A stretch of 64,000 nucleotides of DNA from Neolewinella xylanilytica (GCF_002934605.1 NZ_PTJC01000005.1:992001-1056000); one strand, 5' to 3'. Positions 54,020 through 62,904 are shown, numbered from the stretch's first letter. A program made the numbers and translations. Notes: generated from the letters alone by a model not told the origin.

Positions 54020-55147
54020 TTACCGCACCCTTTCCCACCACCGGCTGAACGCCTGCCCACCATCGCTATCGGGACCCAAATCCACCCGCTCCCCGATCAG
54101 GGGCGTCACCAGTCGGAAGTTGGAGGCCTCGTTGAGCTCGGTGAGTTTGCGCAGGGGCTCGTCCCAGGGGTGGGCGGCGAGCGGGAATTTGGAGGAATGG
54201 ACCGGCAGGATGCTCGTAGCCCGCAGATCCCGGGCGGCCAGCAGGACGTCTTCCGGGAGGTTGTGCACCTCGCGCCAGGCTTCGTCGTACTGTCCGTTGT
54301 CGAGGATGGCGAGGTCGATCGGTCCGTACTTGCGGCCGATGTCGGCGTAGTGGCGGTCGTAGCCGCTGTCGCCGCCGAGGTAGACGGTATAGGTCGGCGT
54401 TTGCAGGACGTAGCTGGCCCAGAGCGTATTCGCGGAAGAGAGGCCCCGCCCCGAAAAGTGGCGCGCCGGCTCGACGTATACCTGGATCCCGCCCTCCAGA
54501 CTCAGGGCCTCGTACCAGTCCTTTTCCACGATCCGGTCCGGCGCGTAGCCCCACCGCTCGAAGTGACTGCCTACGCCGAGTCCGCAGATCACCGTGCCGA
54601 CCTTATCCCGTAGGGCGACGATGGTCTCGTAGTCCAGGTGGTCGTAGTGGTCGTGGCTGATAAAGAGGTAGTCGATGGTGGGCAGATCGGCTACCTTATA
54701 GACGTCCGTACCGGGAAAGGCCTTCAGCGTTCCGGGGAGCGGGGATGCCTGTCCGCTGAATACCGGGTCCACCAAAATGCGCTGCCCCGCCAGCTGGAGG
54801 AAGTAGGAGGAGTGCCCGAACCAGACCAGGGCGTCCGCGTCGGTGGGCAAATTCCTTAGGTCCGTTTTCACGGAGGGGATCGTATCGGTAGGGTGATGGT
54901 GGGGTATGGTAGCCACGTAATTCCGGTAAAGCACATCCAGCCAGCCGTGCCCCTCGGAGAGCAGCGGCGTCTCCGTCAGGTTACGAAACTTGCCATCGCG
55001 GTAGTGCGGCGACCGCCGGATCCGCTCCAGCCGTTCGCCCCGCGGACTGGCCCCCAGTTTTTCCTGCCGCAGGAAGAGGACCGTCGCCAAGGCCAGGCCC
55101 GCAAAAAGTAAGATCGCTACACCCATGATTCGCTTCCGTAGTTTCAT
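54020..55147 (-). CDS. Membrane-anchored MBL-fold hydrolase (NAPE-PLD/UlaG-like)
   Basis: 375 aa from the ATG at 55147, with an N-terminal membrane helix (about 8-26). The metallo-beta-lactamase motifs are complete: 'LVWFGHSSYFLQLAGQRILVD', 'LFISHDHYDHLD' (HxHxDH), 'EPARHFSGRG', 'LGGDSGYDRHYADIG' (bridging Asp) and a last 'LPVHSSKFPL' His. Order and spacing resemble the NAPE-phospholipase D group of bacterial proteins, so a phospholipid or other phosphodiester substrate in the envelope is plausible (inference). Confidence 0.88.
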   Translation of the reverse strand: MKLRKRIMGVAILLFAGLALATVLFLRQEKLGASPRGERLERIRRSPHYRDGKFRNLTETPLLSEGHGWLDVLYRNYVATIPHHHPTDTIPSVKTDLRNLPTDADALVWFGHSSYFLQLAGQRILVDPVFSGQASPLPGTLKAFPGTDVYKVADLPTIDYLFISHDHYDHLDYETIVALRDKVGTVICGLGVGSHFERWGYAPDRIVEKDWYEALSLEGGIQVYVEPARHFSGRGLSSANTLWASYVLQTPTYTVYLGGDSGYDRHYADIGRKYGPIDLAILDNGQYDEAWREVHNLPEDVLLAARDLRATSILPVHSSKFPLAAHPWDEPLRKLTELNEASNFRLVTPLIGERVDLGPDSDGGQAFSRWWERVR

Positions 55148-55528
55148 CGCACCAGCTTGCGAACAGGTACACCTGAGGTGGCGGGGAGTTGCTTTGCTTT
55201 GGAGCGTACTCCCACGAGGATCGAGGTAAAGGGGGTAGGGCAGGGGGGCGACGGAGCGCGGGAGAAAGGGGAATTCCCGGCGAAACGGGGATGGATACTT
55301 CCCAAACGCAATTCCTATTGCCTCCCACAAGCTACGGCTTTAACTACTCGGCCCCAGCCGGCCCCTGCTCCATCCGACGGCGTATCCGTCCACCGCCCCG
55401 GTTAATGCCGAGCATGTGTAGCGGTACGATCTTCCGGTCGGGGTAGGTCGGGGTTTCGTTCACGAATGGGAAGGAAGAATACCGGCTGCGGACACATCCG
55501 ATGTGTCGTGAGGTAGTTCAATCGAAAA

Positions 55529-55697
55529 TTGTAGCCTTTCCCAAAAACCTGGACAACTCATCAATCACTAAACTGGCGTTGTCATGAAGCAATCAACGTT
55601 TTCGGAAAGCCAGATCGTCAGGGCCCTTAAGGAGGTCGAGGGCGGGCGTAGCGTTAACGAAGTGGCCCGCGAACCGGGCGTGGCTAAGGCTACTCGA
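55529..55697 (+). mobile_element. IS3-family left end with truncated orfA
   Basis: TTGTAGCCTTTCCCAAAAAC starts a terminal sequence followed at 55584 by an ATG frame reading 'KQSTFSESQIVRALKEVEGG', the N-terminus of IS3-family OrfA (helix-turn-helix transposase subunit). The frame is lost after about 37 residues. About 133 bp (55529-55661) reappears inverted at 59248-59380 with roughly 10 differences. No right end, orfB or DDE motifs nearby. Confidence 0.72.
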
Positions 55698-55827
55698 GTC
55701 CTACCAGCAGGTCAACGGGGTGGTCGAACGATTCCGTCAGGATTTCAACTGGTTTTACCCCCACGCCGGCAAGGAAGTATTACCGCCCAAGGAGTTTGGG
55801 CAACGCCGATTGGCGCAAACTGGTTAA
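55690..55827 (+). pseudogene. Short open fragment after the IS end, unknown origin
   Basis: A 45-codon open frame without its own start: 'LLESYQQVNGVVERFRQDFN' then 'WFYPHAGKEVLPPKEFGQRR'. Protein-like composition; no known family recognised. It joins the broken IS orfA and is probably a gene fragment carried in or cut by transposition. Confidence 0.3.
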
Positions 55828-55869
55828 GGTTCAACCGTCCAGCTTTGGGGAAGTCTTCAGCCTGACCCG

Positions 55870-57060
55870 CTATTCAACCCGTAGCAATCGTGGCCGAAAG
55901 GTGTTGGTAAATTTATTCAGCCAGGTGAGAAAGAAAGTTTTGATAGCAGCACGATTCTTTTCCGCTAGGACGTCATCGCACGGCATACGCACACCTACGT
56001 CAAGATTGCCGTGCCATTCATCTATCCTGACTTCGGGGCCTAGCTCCTCTTGTATTCGCTCCAGATCTTCCAGTAGGGCATCCGACAGCTCCGTGCCGTA
56101 CGGATCGTTCTTGATACGCATGTATACCCCAACCCGGCTGCTGCTCTTTGAGAAGTAGGCGGAGATCCAGGCTGACTTGGTGGGCTCCGGGTAGACAAAT
56201 AGGTTTTGCGCGTTGGCTAAGTTGGGCATGGGCTGCCCCGGATCGTCGAAGGTGAGTTCCGCAATCAACTCTCCCCAAAATTTTCGGTAAAAAGGATGGG
56301 CTGACGTACTGGAATTACTTTTCTCCGCTACCGGTTCCGGCTTATCCCCGTTCTCATGGTAGCTGATGTTCAGCTGGTCGGGAATGGTAATGTGAACGCG
56401 CTGAATCTCGACCGTTTTGACGATGGTCTTCGGCAGGATCAGCGTACCCAACGTGGCATGTTGGTAGACGCTGAGTTCTACCATGGAAAAGGTGAAATTC
56501 AGGTGACCGACGTTCGTGAAGAATTCTACGATGCGGTGCGCTCCCTCCTTGATACCATCCCCTACGATCAGCAGCAGAAATTTGCCCCGGCGTAAATTCC
56601 GGCTGACGGCGTCCACGAAATCCGCCTCACTAGGCACCTTGTCCGGGAACTTCTCGGCCAGCATATCGTACAGCACGTTCCCCTTCGCATCCAGCTTCCG
56701 GCTTACCTCCCGTTGCAGGTCTTCGTAGGTCCACGCTGCCAGTTCCTTGGCGTAGTCCAAAATCTGTGCGATCACCTCCCGCCTGGCCTGCGGATTTCGC
56801 CACAGCTTGGCCTCAACGATACACAACTCCCCGTCGGGCGTCACCAGCAGGATATCCAGGAAACCCGCCGGCGTGCGCAACTCCGTACATATTGGCAGGC
56901 ACGGATTGAACGACTCATCGATGTCACTGAACGGCAGCAGGTCAGGGCACTCGAACACGGTCTGCTGAATAAACAGCTCGCTGGGCGGATCGACCTTTTC
57001 GAAGGCTTGCGTTGAGCCATCATGGAGGAGTAGGGGGGTGCCGTAGGCGCTTTTCTTCAT
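55870..57060 (-). CDS. Predicted PD-(D/E)XK nuclease-like protein
   Basis: 396 aa. Residues about 60-115 have the PD-(D/E)XK core: 'GFLDILLVTPDGELCIVEAK' (Asp and E-x-K) then 'NPQARREVIAQILDYAKEL', the usual helix after the motif. Such cores occur in restriction-type nucleases and DUF4268/NucS-like proteins. The remainder (about 190-396) has no assignable domain. It sits alone between a truncated IS end and a region of remnants, so horizontal transfer is likely. A defence or genome-stability role is inference. Confidence 0.75.
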   Translation of the reverse strand: MKKSAYGTPLLLHDGSTQAFEKVDPPSELFIQQTVFECPDLLPFSDIDESFNPCLPICTELRTPAGFLDILLVTPDGELCIVEAKLWRNPQARREVIAQILDYAKELAAWTYEDLQREVSRKLDAKGNVLYDMLAEKFPDKVPSEADFVDAVSRNLRRGKFLLLIVGDGIKEGAHRIVEFFTNVGHLNFTFSMVELSVYQHATLGTLILPKTIVKTVEIQRVHITIPDQLNISYHENGDKPEPVAEKSNSSTSAHPFYRKFWGELIAELTFDDPGQPMPNLANAQNLFVYPEPTKSAWISAYFSKSSSRVGVYMRIKNDPYGTELSDALLEDLERIQEELGPEVRIDEWHGNLDVGVRMPCDDVLAEKNRAAIKTFFLTWLNKFTNTFRPRLLRVE

Positions 57061-57964
57061 AATGGCATTCTTACTCGTGGCGCGTGCACCATAGATTAGC
57101 TAGGCTAAGCTTCCCTGCAGGGTTGTCCGCGCCGGACGAAAATAGAGCGCCCGATTGCAACGAGGGGATGTGTACAGTACGGTAACTTTAATCACCGGAA
57201 ACCAGGCTTTTGTAGCTGCATGAATTGGGCGACGGAGCGCAGGTGCAAAGCACTTCGGTGAACCTCGAGGAATACCACAGCAAATTTCACGGTTCTGGTA
57301 TATCGTCCGCTCCAGTAACCAGGTGGCTCTGCCGATGCCGTTGATCTCGTGGTCCCATTTGTACATGGAAGATCATCGAAAAGTTAGTTTCCTGAACGAG
57401 TGAGGCCACGCCAACCCACTGGGAAACGCAAATTGCCGGGCAGGCGGACAACAGCGACTCTCCAGCCGACCGGCTATCGTACAGGTGCTAACTTATCGCC
57501 TCTGCTAACGATAGGGCGGTTATTACGAATGTAGGAGCCCAAGGACCAAAATGGTAGCAGCTCACTGAGCGCAGTAGAAATAGAGGAAGCGGTAACCGAA
57601 CTCGTCAGTTAACCCATCGACGCGGCCGAATCTCGGCGCTGACTTGCGGTCACACGGAATGCCATACCGCAGCCAACTGCTTTACAAACTGTTCAGCACT
57701 GGATGGAGCGCAAATGCCCACGTATGACTTCTTTAAAAAATCAGTATAGTTTTTACTTTTTGTAGAGGTGTGACCTAGCGAAAAACAGGAGAACAGCTTT
57801 GCGGACGTGACCCGTCCGACAAAGCCAGGCCGCACTTTCAGCGGGTAATTCCAGGGCCCAACTTCTAGCATAGTGCTGCGAACTGAGAGGAAACCACACC
57901 GTTCACCCTTACCGTGTGTGCCTGCGGTTAGCTACATTCACGCATCCTAATCGAATCAGCTTGT
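57061..57964. other. Intergenic region with probable gene remnants
   Basis: About 900 bp. A minus-strand frame of 73 codons (57650-57871, 'YTDFLKKSYVGICAPSSAEQ') and another at 57100-57366 show some protein-like runs, but neither is convincing. A diverged copy of the GC-rich dispersed repeat lies at 57225-57247. No RNA gene recognised. Confidence 0.3.
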
Positions 57965-58732
57965 ATGAAAAAGGAACCCTATCACCCTGAACCCTACTGG
58001 TCTACCGTTGCGCAACGAATCGGTAGCCGTTCTGGTAAGAATGTGATTGCCGGAGACGACGAGCCCTACTACCGCTACAAGCGGGAACGGTTTCTGGAGA
58101 TGCTCTCTACGGTAGACTTCAACGGAAAGTCCGTACTAGAAATCGGCCATGGCCCAGGGGGGAACCTGAAGTTTATCCACGATAACTTCACTCCTTCAAG
58201 TTTGGCAGGTGTGGATATCTCTGCGGATATGGTACGCTTAGCAAAGTCAATATTGCCGGCAAGCGTAGAACTGACAAAGATTAACGGGACGAAGCTTCCC
58301 TTTGCGGATCGTTCCGTTGACATCGTTTTCACCGCCACGGTATTGCAACACAATACCGATGAAAAGATGCTGATCCCACTCATCAAAGAGATTTCCCGGA
58401 TTTCCAAATCATCCGTTTTCATCTTCGAACGCATTGATGACCCGATCGCTGGCGATGAACTCTGTCTTGGTCGTCCAGTCAGCTACTACGAGGCCTTCTT
58501 TAATGATGGCGGTTTTCAGTTGGTCGATGTCGAATACATTAATATTCATGCCAGCTATCTCATGGCCGGTGCAATTCGCAAGGGGCTGAATCGTAAAACC
58601 AGGGAGGAGGGTGAACCCCTCAATGGCTTTTCCCTGGAGCTTCAGGAAATCCTGTTACCGCTTTCCAAGAAGATAGATAAAATTTTGACTAAACCACGTG
58701 ATTTAGCCAAGCTAGCATTCAGGAGATCCTAG
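57965..58732 (+). CDS. Class I SAM-dependent methyltransferase
   Basis: 255 aa. Motif I 'VLEIGHGPGGNLKFI' (about residue 58), motif II 'AGVDISADMVRLAK', 'LPFADRSVDIVFTATVLQHN' (motif III/IV) and post-motif 'LIKEISRISKSSVFIFERID'. The fold is Methyltransf_11/25-like; a substrate is not readable. Composition is lower in GC than the core genes. It lies within the segment bracketed by inverted IS ends, so it may be cargo. Confidence 0.88.
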   Translation: MKKEPYHPEPYWSTVAQRIGSRSGKNVIAGDDEPYYRYKRERFLEMLSTVDFNGKSVLEIGHGPGGNLKFIHDNFTPSSLAGVDISADMVRLAKSILPASVELTKINGTKLPFADRSVDIVFTATVLQHNTDEKMLIPLIKEISRISKSSVFIFERIDDPIAGDELCLGRPVSYYEAFFNDGGFQLVDVEYINIHASYLMAGAIRKGLNRKTREEGEPLNGFSLELQEILLPLSKKIDKILTKPRDLAKLAFRRS

Positions 58733-58917
58733 CTGAGGGTCAACTGCCGAAGATTAAAATCTATCTGTGCGCTGCAGCTAACTAGTTTAACGCGTACGAA
58801 CAGCGTCTTGCCGCAAAACGGGGTATCGTCCAGATCTTGTATTCTGCCCCCTAAGGAGACCATCCCGGATCATCCGGTGGGATCGAGAAACCCAGTACAA
58901 CTGGGTTCGAGTTAATG

Positions 58918-59247
58918 TAAAACGGTAACCGCATACTTTTTGGATAGCCGTCCTTAATGAAAGATGGCCCCCTTGCTCTGTAGCCGATATCTCCGGTCTT
59001 ATTCCGATCGCCGCATTTAGTAGCTGGTCGACCAGGTGGCATACCGCGGCGGGGATCGAAAGATGGGTCACTGCCCATACGTTACGCCCCACCTGGGTAA
59101 TGCTGCTGACGGAGGCCGGGATGCCTCAGGAGGAACTTAAACCGCTGCTCAGCCGCGAGCAGTCTAAATGGACGGACATCTATCGGATCGCAAAAATACT
59201 GACCGTGAAGGCGTGTTTGAACGGGCGCACGGCAGAGCGAGTGGGGC
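58918..59247 (+). pseudogene. Decayed tyrosine recombinase (relative of the intact copy at 62.2 kb)
   Basis: The sequence follows the C-terminal half of the intact recombinase. 'YSDRRI' is followed by TAG TAG where the intact gene has CAG CAG, then 'LVDQVA', an extra T that shifts the frame (about 59041), then 'GIERWVTAHTLRPTW' matching 'GIEKRVTPHTLRHTR', and 'LLTEAGMPQEELKPLLSREQ' matching 'LLTEAGMTREELGPLLGHEQ'. The catalytic HxxR and H/W residues are lost (R to P, GH to SR), so it is non-functional. It is cut by the inverted IS end. Confidence 0.75.
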
Positions 59248-59380
59248 GCTTCGTCCACTCTACGCCCTCCCTCGACCTCCTTACGGGCCCTGACGATCTG
59301 CTTTTCCGAAAACGTTGATTTCTTCATGACATCGCCAGTTTAGTGATTGATGAGTTGTCCGGTTTTGGGGAAGGCTACAA
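59248..59380 (-). mobile_element. Inverted copy of the IS3-family left end
   Basis: Reverse-complement copy of 55529-55661, with start ATG (59327, minus) and 'KKSTFSEKQIVRARKEVEGG', truncated after about 27 residues where it meets the decayed recombinase. The outer ends of the two copies face away from each other, so the 3.6-kb segment between them has the form of a composite-transposon relic. Confidence 0.72.
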
Positions 59381-59853
59381 TGCCACCAGCGACAAAGTGA
59401 GATTTGGTGCGCTAATTGTTGGTAAGCGATTTGAGCGAATGATGAAAAGCCTTAAGTATTCAAATAAAAAGCTCAATCTCAAGCAAGCTCGATTCAATCG
59501 AACTTGACATCATTTTGAAATTTGACCAATTAATTATCGTATTGTAGAGCCTAATGATCCAGCCGTTCTCATTTTCGGTCAGCTAACGCCTATAGAGCTC
59601 AGTGGATGGTCCCTGTTTTTGGCGGCGTTTTAGTGCCACGGTCCGGCACTTCCTATCAGCAGTCCGAGTGTTTGCTGTACGTCTGGAAGCTAGTCCAGTC
59701 TTTACTGCATAACTTCCTGCACCGAGCCGGTAAACCAGAACCGGTCGAAACTGCCGATAGTGAGAACTAATGCCAATGAACCTGTTCCCATAACCGCTAC
59801 CACCCTTGGTTACATTTTGGGTAAAATTCTAACCAAGCCTTTGATTGCAGGAG
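59381..59853. other. Intergenic region after the IS end
   Basis: 473 bp with no clear gene. A 54-codon plus frame (59606-59770, 'SYQQSECLLYVWKLVQSLLH') has protein-like composition but no recognised family; it may be a remnant. No RNA gene or repeat seen. Confidence 0.3.
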
Positions 59854-60396
59854 TCAGTAATTCCAATATTTTATTTTCCCGCACTGAGCGTAGCTTTTCC
59901 CCGTTAAATTAAGGTAGTCAATACTAGCTGTTTTGCTGAAGTCTGAAAGCAGCTCTGAAAACGCTTCCTTTTTTTCGTACGATACTTGCGGGTTGAGAAC
60001 CTTGAAAAAGTACGCTTTTATGTTCCCATCACGGTCGAAATAAATCTTGTCCACTACAGCTATATTTGAATCTTGGACCTCCCAACGGAAGTTGTTCTCA
60101 TTTAGATACGTATTAACTTCTACATGTAAATTTTTCCAGGACTTTACCACCGCATCAAAATTTGATTTTGCCTGTTCTGGGTTAAGCATATTCGGGTGCG
60201 TATCGTCCAGGTTTAGCCGCTCGTATTCTGCCAAGTCTACTTCGTTATCTGCATTGAATGTCCTGACATTCGTATTGAGATCGGTGTTGACATCCGAGCG
60301 TGTTCCCGTGGAGTTGCAACTTACTAATATTGTCAATGCAGAAATTAGTACCAAGGAGAGGGCGAACCCTATGTAAGAGTGCTTGAAGCTAGACAT
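59854..60396 (-). CDS. Hypothetical lipoprotein
   Basis: 180 aa with a lipobox LTILVSC (Cys about 27) and an otherwise soluble, charged domain ('FDAVVKSWKNLHVEVNTYLN', 'DKIYFDRDGNIKAYFFKVLN'). Lower GC than the core genes. No family recognised. No operon partner. Confidence 0.65.
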   Translation of the reverse strand: MSSFKHSYIGFALSLVLISALTILVSCNSTGTRSDVNTDLNTNVRTFNADNEVDLAEYERLNLDDTHPNMLNPEQAKSNFDAVVKSWKNLHVEVNTYLNENNFRWEVQDSNIAVVDKIYFDRDGNIKAYFFKVLNPQVSYEKKEAFSELLSDFSKTASIDYLNLTGKSYAQCGKIKYWNY

Positions 60397-60652
60397 TGGG
60401 AAGTAGAATTAAACTCAAGACACCCTACCGCACTACCTGATGCGCTAAGGATGAGATGGCTGGTTTACAGAATAGATGAACTAGACCTAACTTTTGGTGT
60501 GAAGGGGGGAGAGCAGCTTACATCTGCAGCAGCAGCAGGTTATAGGAGGTGTAGAAGTGTAACTTACAGCAGTCGCTGGCAACAGAAATGACAGAGGTGT
60601 TGCATTGAATCGACTATGGGATGAGTCGGCCGTCCGGCCGCTGTGGTCCGGG

Positions 60653-60880
60653 CTATAGCAAATTCTCGTTTTCTCGGGGGCGCAATTCCAGTTCTGGCAT
60701 TTCGACCGGCTCGTCTTCCGGAGTCGCTACCGAATTTTGCTGAGCCGGTCGCTGCGGAGCGAGGTATAAACCGATGAAAGCCGCAATCAGAAGTGAGATG
60801 CCTCCGCCGAGAAGGTACGAGTTCCAGGCTGGTGTTCCGATAGCCTGAACCTTCAATAAAGCGCCGGCCAAGGTAAGCAA
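60653..60880 (-). CDS. Small membrane protein resembling GldL-related proteins (TTG start)
   Basis: About 75 aa with two membrane helices ('LTLAGALLKVQAIGTPAWNS', 'LLGGGISLLIAAFIGLYL') and an acidic, Pro-rich tail. The frame stays open upstream of TTG at 60880 ('RILFALSTL'), without an ATG, so the true start may lie further up. The pattern of two helices with a Lys between them recalls short GldL-like proteins of Bacteroidota. Weak call. Confidence 0.4.
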   Translation of the reverse strand: MLTLAGALLKVQAIGTPAWNSYLLGGGISLLIAAFIGLYLAPQRPAQQNSVATPEDEPVEMPELELRPRENENLL

Positions 60881-61229
60881 CGTCGAGAGTGCAAATAATA
60901 TGCGTGAAAGGCGTTTAAGGCACGTATTACTTAGGTAGTCAATTAAGCGACAACTTCCCCGTGAGTATAGTACCTCGGGTTTTCAAAATACGGAGCCAGT
61001 AAGTTGATGGTCGATCAGCATTTGAGTACCGCGTACTGTTTTCGAGATTATATGATTTCGCTCTTTAGCCAGAGAGCGAAGCTCAAGGGCGGAAATGCGC
61101 CTTCAAACAGGCTTTAGGGCACGGAAAATGCCCGGTATTTCACAGTCATTCTAGGTCTGCGAATTCTGCGAAGTTGTTGTATTTTGCCATTGCACCCACC
61201 ATTCTGTGTGATAAACGCCCTCCCCAAGT
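60881..61229. other. Intergenic region upstream of the KilA-N gene
   Basis: About 350 bp. Contains an 8-bp stem hairpin TTCGCTCT / AGAGCGAA (61057-61080, loop 8 nt), without a T-run. No gene recognised besides a possible N-terminal extension of the small membrane protein. Confidence 0.3.
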
Positions 61230-61259
61230 TTTAAAGTGGTGCATATGCACCACTTTAAA
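61230..61259. promoter_or_regulatory. Perfect 30-bp palindrome before the KilA-N gene (predicted operator)
   Basis: Each arm is TTTAAAGTGGTGCAT, and its exact reverse complement follows with no spacer. It overlaps an ATG at 61245 and ends 12 bp before the ATG at 61272. Two-fold symmetry of this length is typical of a dimeric repressor site, or of a cruciform. Confidence 0.6.
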
Positions 61260-61271
61260 TTTCAGCCCACC

Positions 61272-61939
61272 ATGCCCAAGAACCGAACGATAAAAATTGG
61301 CGACCAGGATGTCCGCATCGATCTGGACTCCGGCTACTTCTGCGTAACGGACCTAGCTTCCCTCCGCGGCCGATCAGCTGACAACCTGAAGAACTGGATG
61401 CGCAATGCCCAGTCCCTGAATTTCTTCGAGGCCTGGGAACAGGAGCACATTCCTGCCAACCAACAGCTGAATCTGGATGAATTCCGCCTGGCGCTTAGCC
61501 GTGACGTTGCCTTTGTTCTAAGCGGAGCCAAGTTAGTAGAAGCCGGCTGTCAGGGCATCTTCGTCCAGCGCGGACGCTACGGCGGGACCTATTGCCACAT
61601 CGACTGGCCACCCACTTTGCCAACTGGTTTGACGCTCGCTTCTACGTTAAGACCATACAGGTAGCGCGTGAGCTATCCGACCGGGTCTACGGTCGGGACG
61701 CCGCCCACCTCCGCTTCTCCCGCGACCTGGCTTCCGATTCCTACGCCTTGATCACCAGCCAGCGGGATCAGCAGTCCCTTCCGGCTCCGGGCACCAAAGA
61801 ACACGTCGCCGCTGAACACGGACACAACCCCGTACAACGCTACCTCAACCAGGTCAGTGCCGACATTAGCAACCTAGCGATTTGGAAAATGACCGCCCTC
61901 GATTGGCGGACTAACCCCTCCCGACAACCCCCGGCATAA
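61272..61939 (+). pseudogene. KilA-N domain protein with a one-base frameshift
   Basis: The first frame begins at ATG 61272 ('PKNRTIKIGDQDVRIDLDSG', 'YFCVTDLASLRGRSADNLKN') and covers the KilA-N DNA-binding domain to 'GRYGGTYCHID'. Here the proper sequence 'LATHFANWFDARFYVKTI' continues in another frame (61592 onward) to a stop at 61937-61939. A missing C at about 61604 (GACTGG for GACCTGG) explains it. The second half ('QVARELSDRVYGRDAAHLRF') is helical. KilA-N proteins are phage and mobile-element regulators or antirepressors. Confidence 0.8.
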
Positions 61940-61940
61940 C

Positions 61941-62144
61941 ATGCGGGACTTCGCCACTGCCAAGGAACTGCTGGTCGTGAATGCCCTGCAGATCCTGATG
62001 CACGACCTGCAGTCTCAGGATACCTCTCCAGAACAAATGCTAGAATATATATCTACCCGGGCTGATGAGCTTTTGGCGCACTACTGCAAAACCGAGGAGA
62101 AGCAGTACATCCTGGAGCTTGCCCGGGACAAGCGGGGCTGGTGA
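61941..62144 (+). CDS. Small hypothetical protein downstream of KilA-N
   Basis: 67 aa, helical and charged ('FATAKELLVVNALQILMHDL', 'QMLEYISTRADELLAHY'). It starts 1 bp after the stop of the KilA-N gene, so the two are probably co-transcribed. No family recognised. Such small genes often accompany KilA-N proteins in mobile elements. Confidence 0.55.
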   Translation: MRDFATAKELLVVNALQILMHDLQSQDTSPEQMLEYISTRADELLAHYCKTEEKQYILELARDKRGW

Positions 62145-62208
62145 TGATCGACACGCTTTTAACTGAAGGATTTCTGAGTTCACCACATCCTTATATATAG
62201 AGCTCGCC

Positions 62209-62904
62209 GTGGAAGACGTAACCGCCATCGCCAAACAAGTTGCCCGCCTCCTCCGCAAGTCCGGTCTGGAGACCTACGACCAGACCAAGCACGTCTTCCG
62301 GGAAGTGCGTAAGGAACTGGACTTGTCACCCCCGAAGCGACATGGACGTAACACGGTCAAGCGCCTCAGCGTCGAAAACCTGCGGGCCTTTCTGCGGGCA
62401 GCGCAGCGGCAGGAGCCCAAGGTTAACCTGATGATGCAGACGCTCTACGAGTCGGCCGTGCGCGTAAGCGAATTCACCAGCCTGGAAGCCCGCGACTTTA
62501 TGTACGATCAGCGGCGACTCGTCGTCAGTGCCGGCAAGGGCGACAAACGCCGCGAGGTGATTATCAGCACGGAGCTCGCCGGCATGTTGCGGCTCCACCT
62601 GGGCGACCGAAAAGCGGGGCCGCTATTCCGCAGCCGGCAGGGGAAGGCCTATTCCGACCGGCGGATCCAGCAGCTGGTCGACACGGTGGCCACCGCCGCG
62701 GGAATAGAAAAACGCGTGACGCCGCATACCCTCCGCCATACTCGGGCCACTCTCCTGACGGAAGCGGGAATGACCCGGGAGGAACTGGGCCCGCTACTCG
62801 GTCACGAGCAGTCGAACACGACGGACATCTACGTACGCACCGCACAGGTGCTGACGGTGGAGGCGTTTGATCTGGCACACCGGGGGGTGGGGGAGCGGGT
62901 GTGA
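62209..62904 (+). CDS. Tyrosine recombinase/integrase (GTG start)
   Basis: 231 aa from GTG at 62209; no in-frame ATG precedes it. A short N-terminal SAM-like domain (about 1-55), then the catalytic domain with Arg in 'ESAVRVSEFTSLEARDF', Lys in 'SAGKGDKRREVIIS', 'HTLRHTRATLLTEAGM' (HxxR), 'LGHEQSNTTDIY' (His and the nucleophile Tyr in IY). All catalytic residues are present. It is shorter than XerC/D because the N-terminal part is short, and is a likely mobile-element integrase. A decayed relative lies at 58.9-59.2 kb. Confidence 0.88.
   Translation: MEDVTAIAKQVARLLRKSGLETYDQTKHVFREVRKELDLSPPKRHGRNTVKRLSVENLRAFLRAAQRQEPKVNLMMQTLYESAVRVSEFTSLEARDFMYDQRRLVVSAGKGDKRREVIISTELAGMLRLHLGDRKAGPLFRSRQGKAYSDRRIQQLVDTVATAAGIEKRVTPHTLRHTRATLLTEAGMTREELGPLLGHEQSNTTDIYVRTAQVLTVEAFDLAHRGVGERV

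Noticed and set aside
57100..57871. Two short minus frames as genes
   Set aside because: No start context, domain or consistent composition; mentioned only as possible remnants.
58905..58925. GGGTTCGAGTTAATG as a tRNA T-arm
   Set aside because: No matching acceptor, anticodon or D-arm can be folded around it; it lies in the decayed recombinase region.
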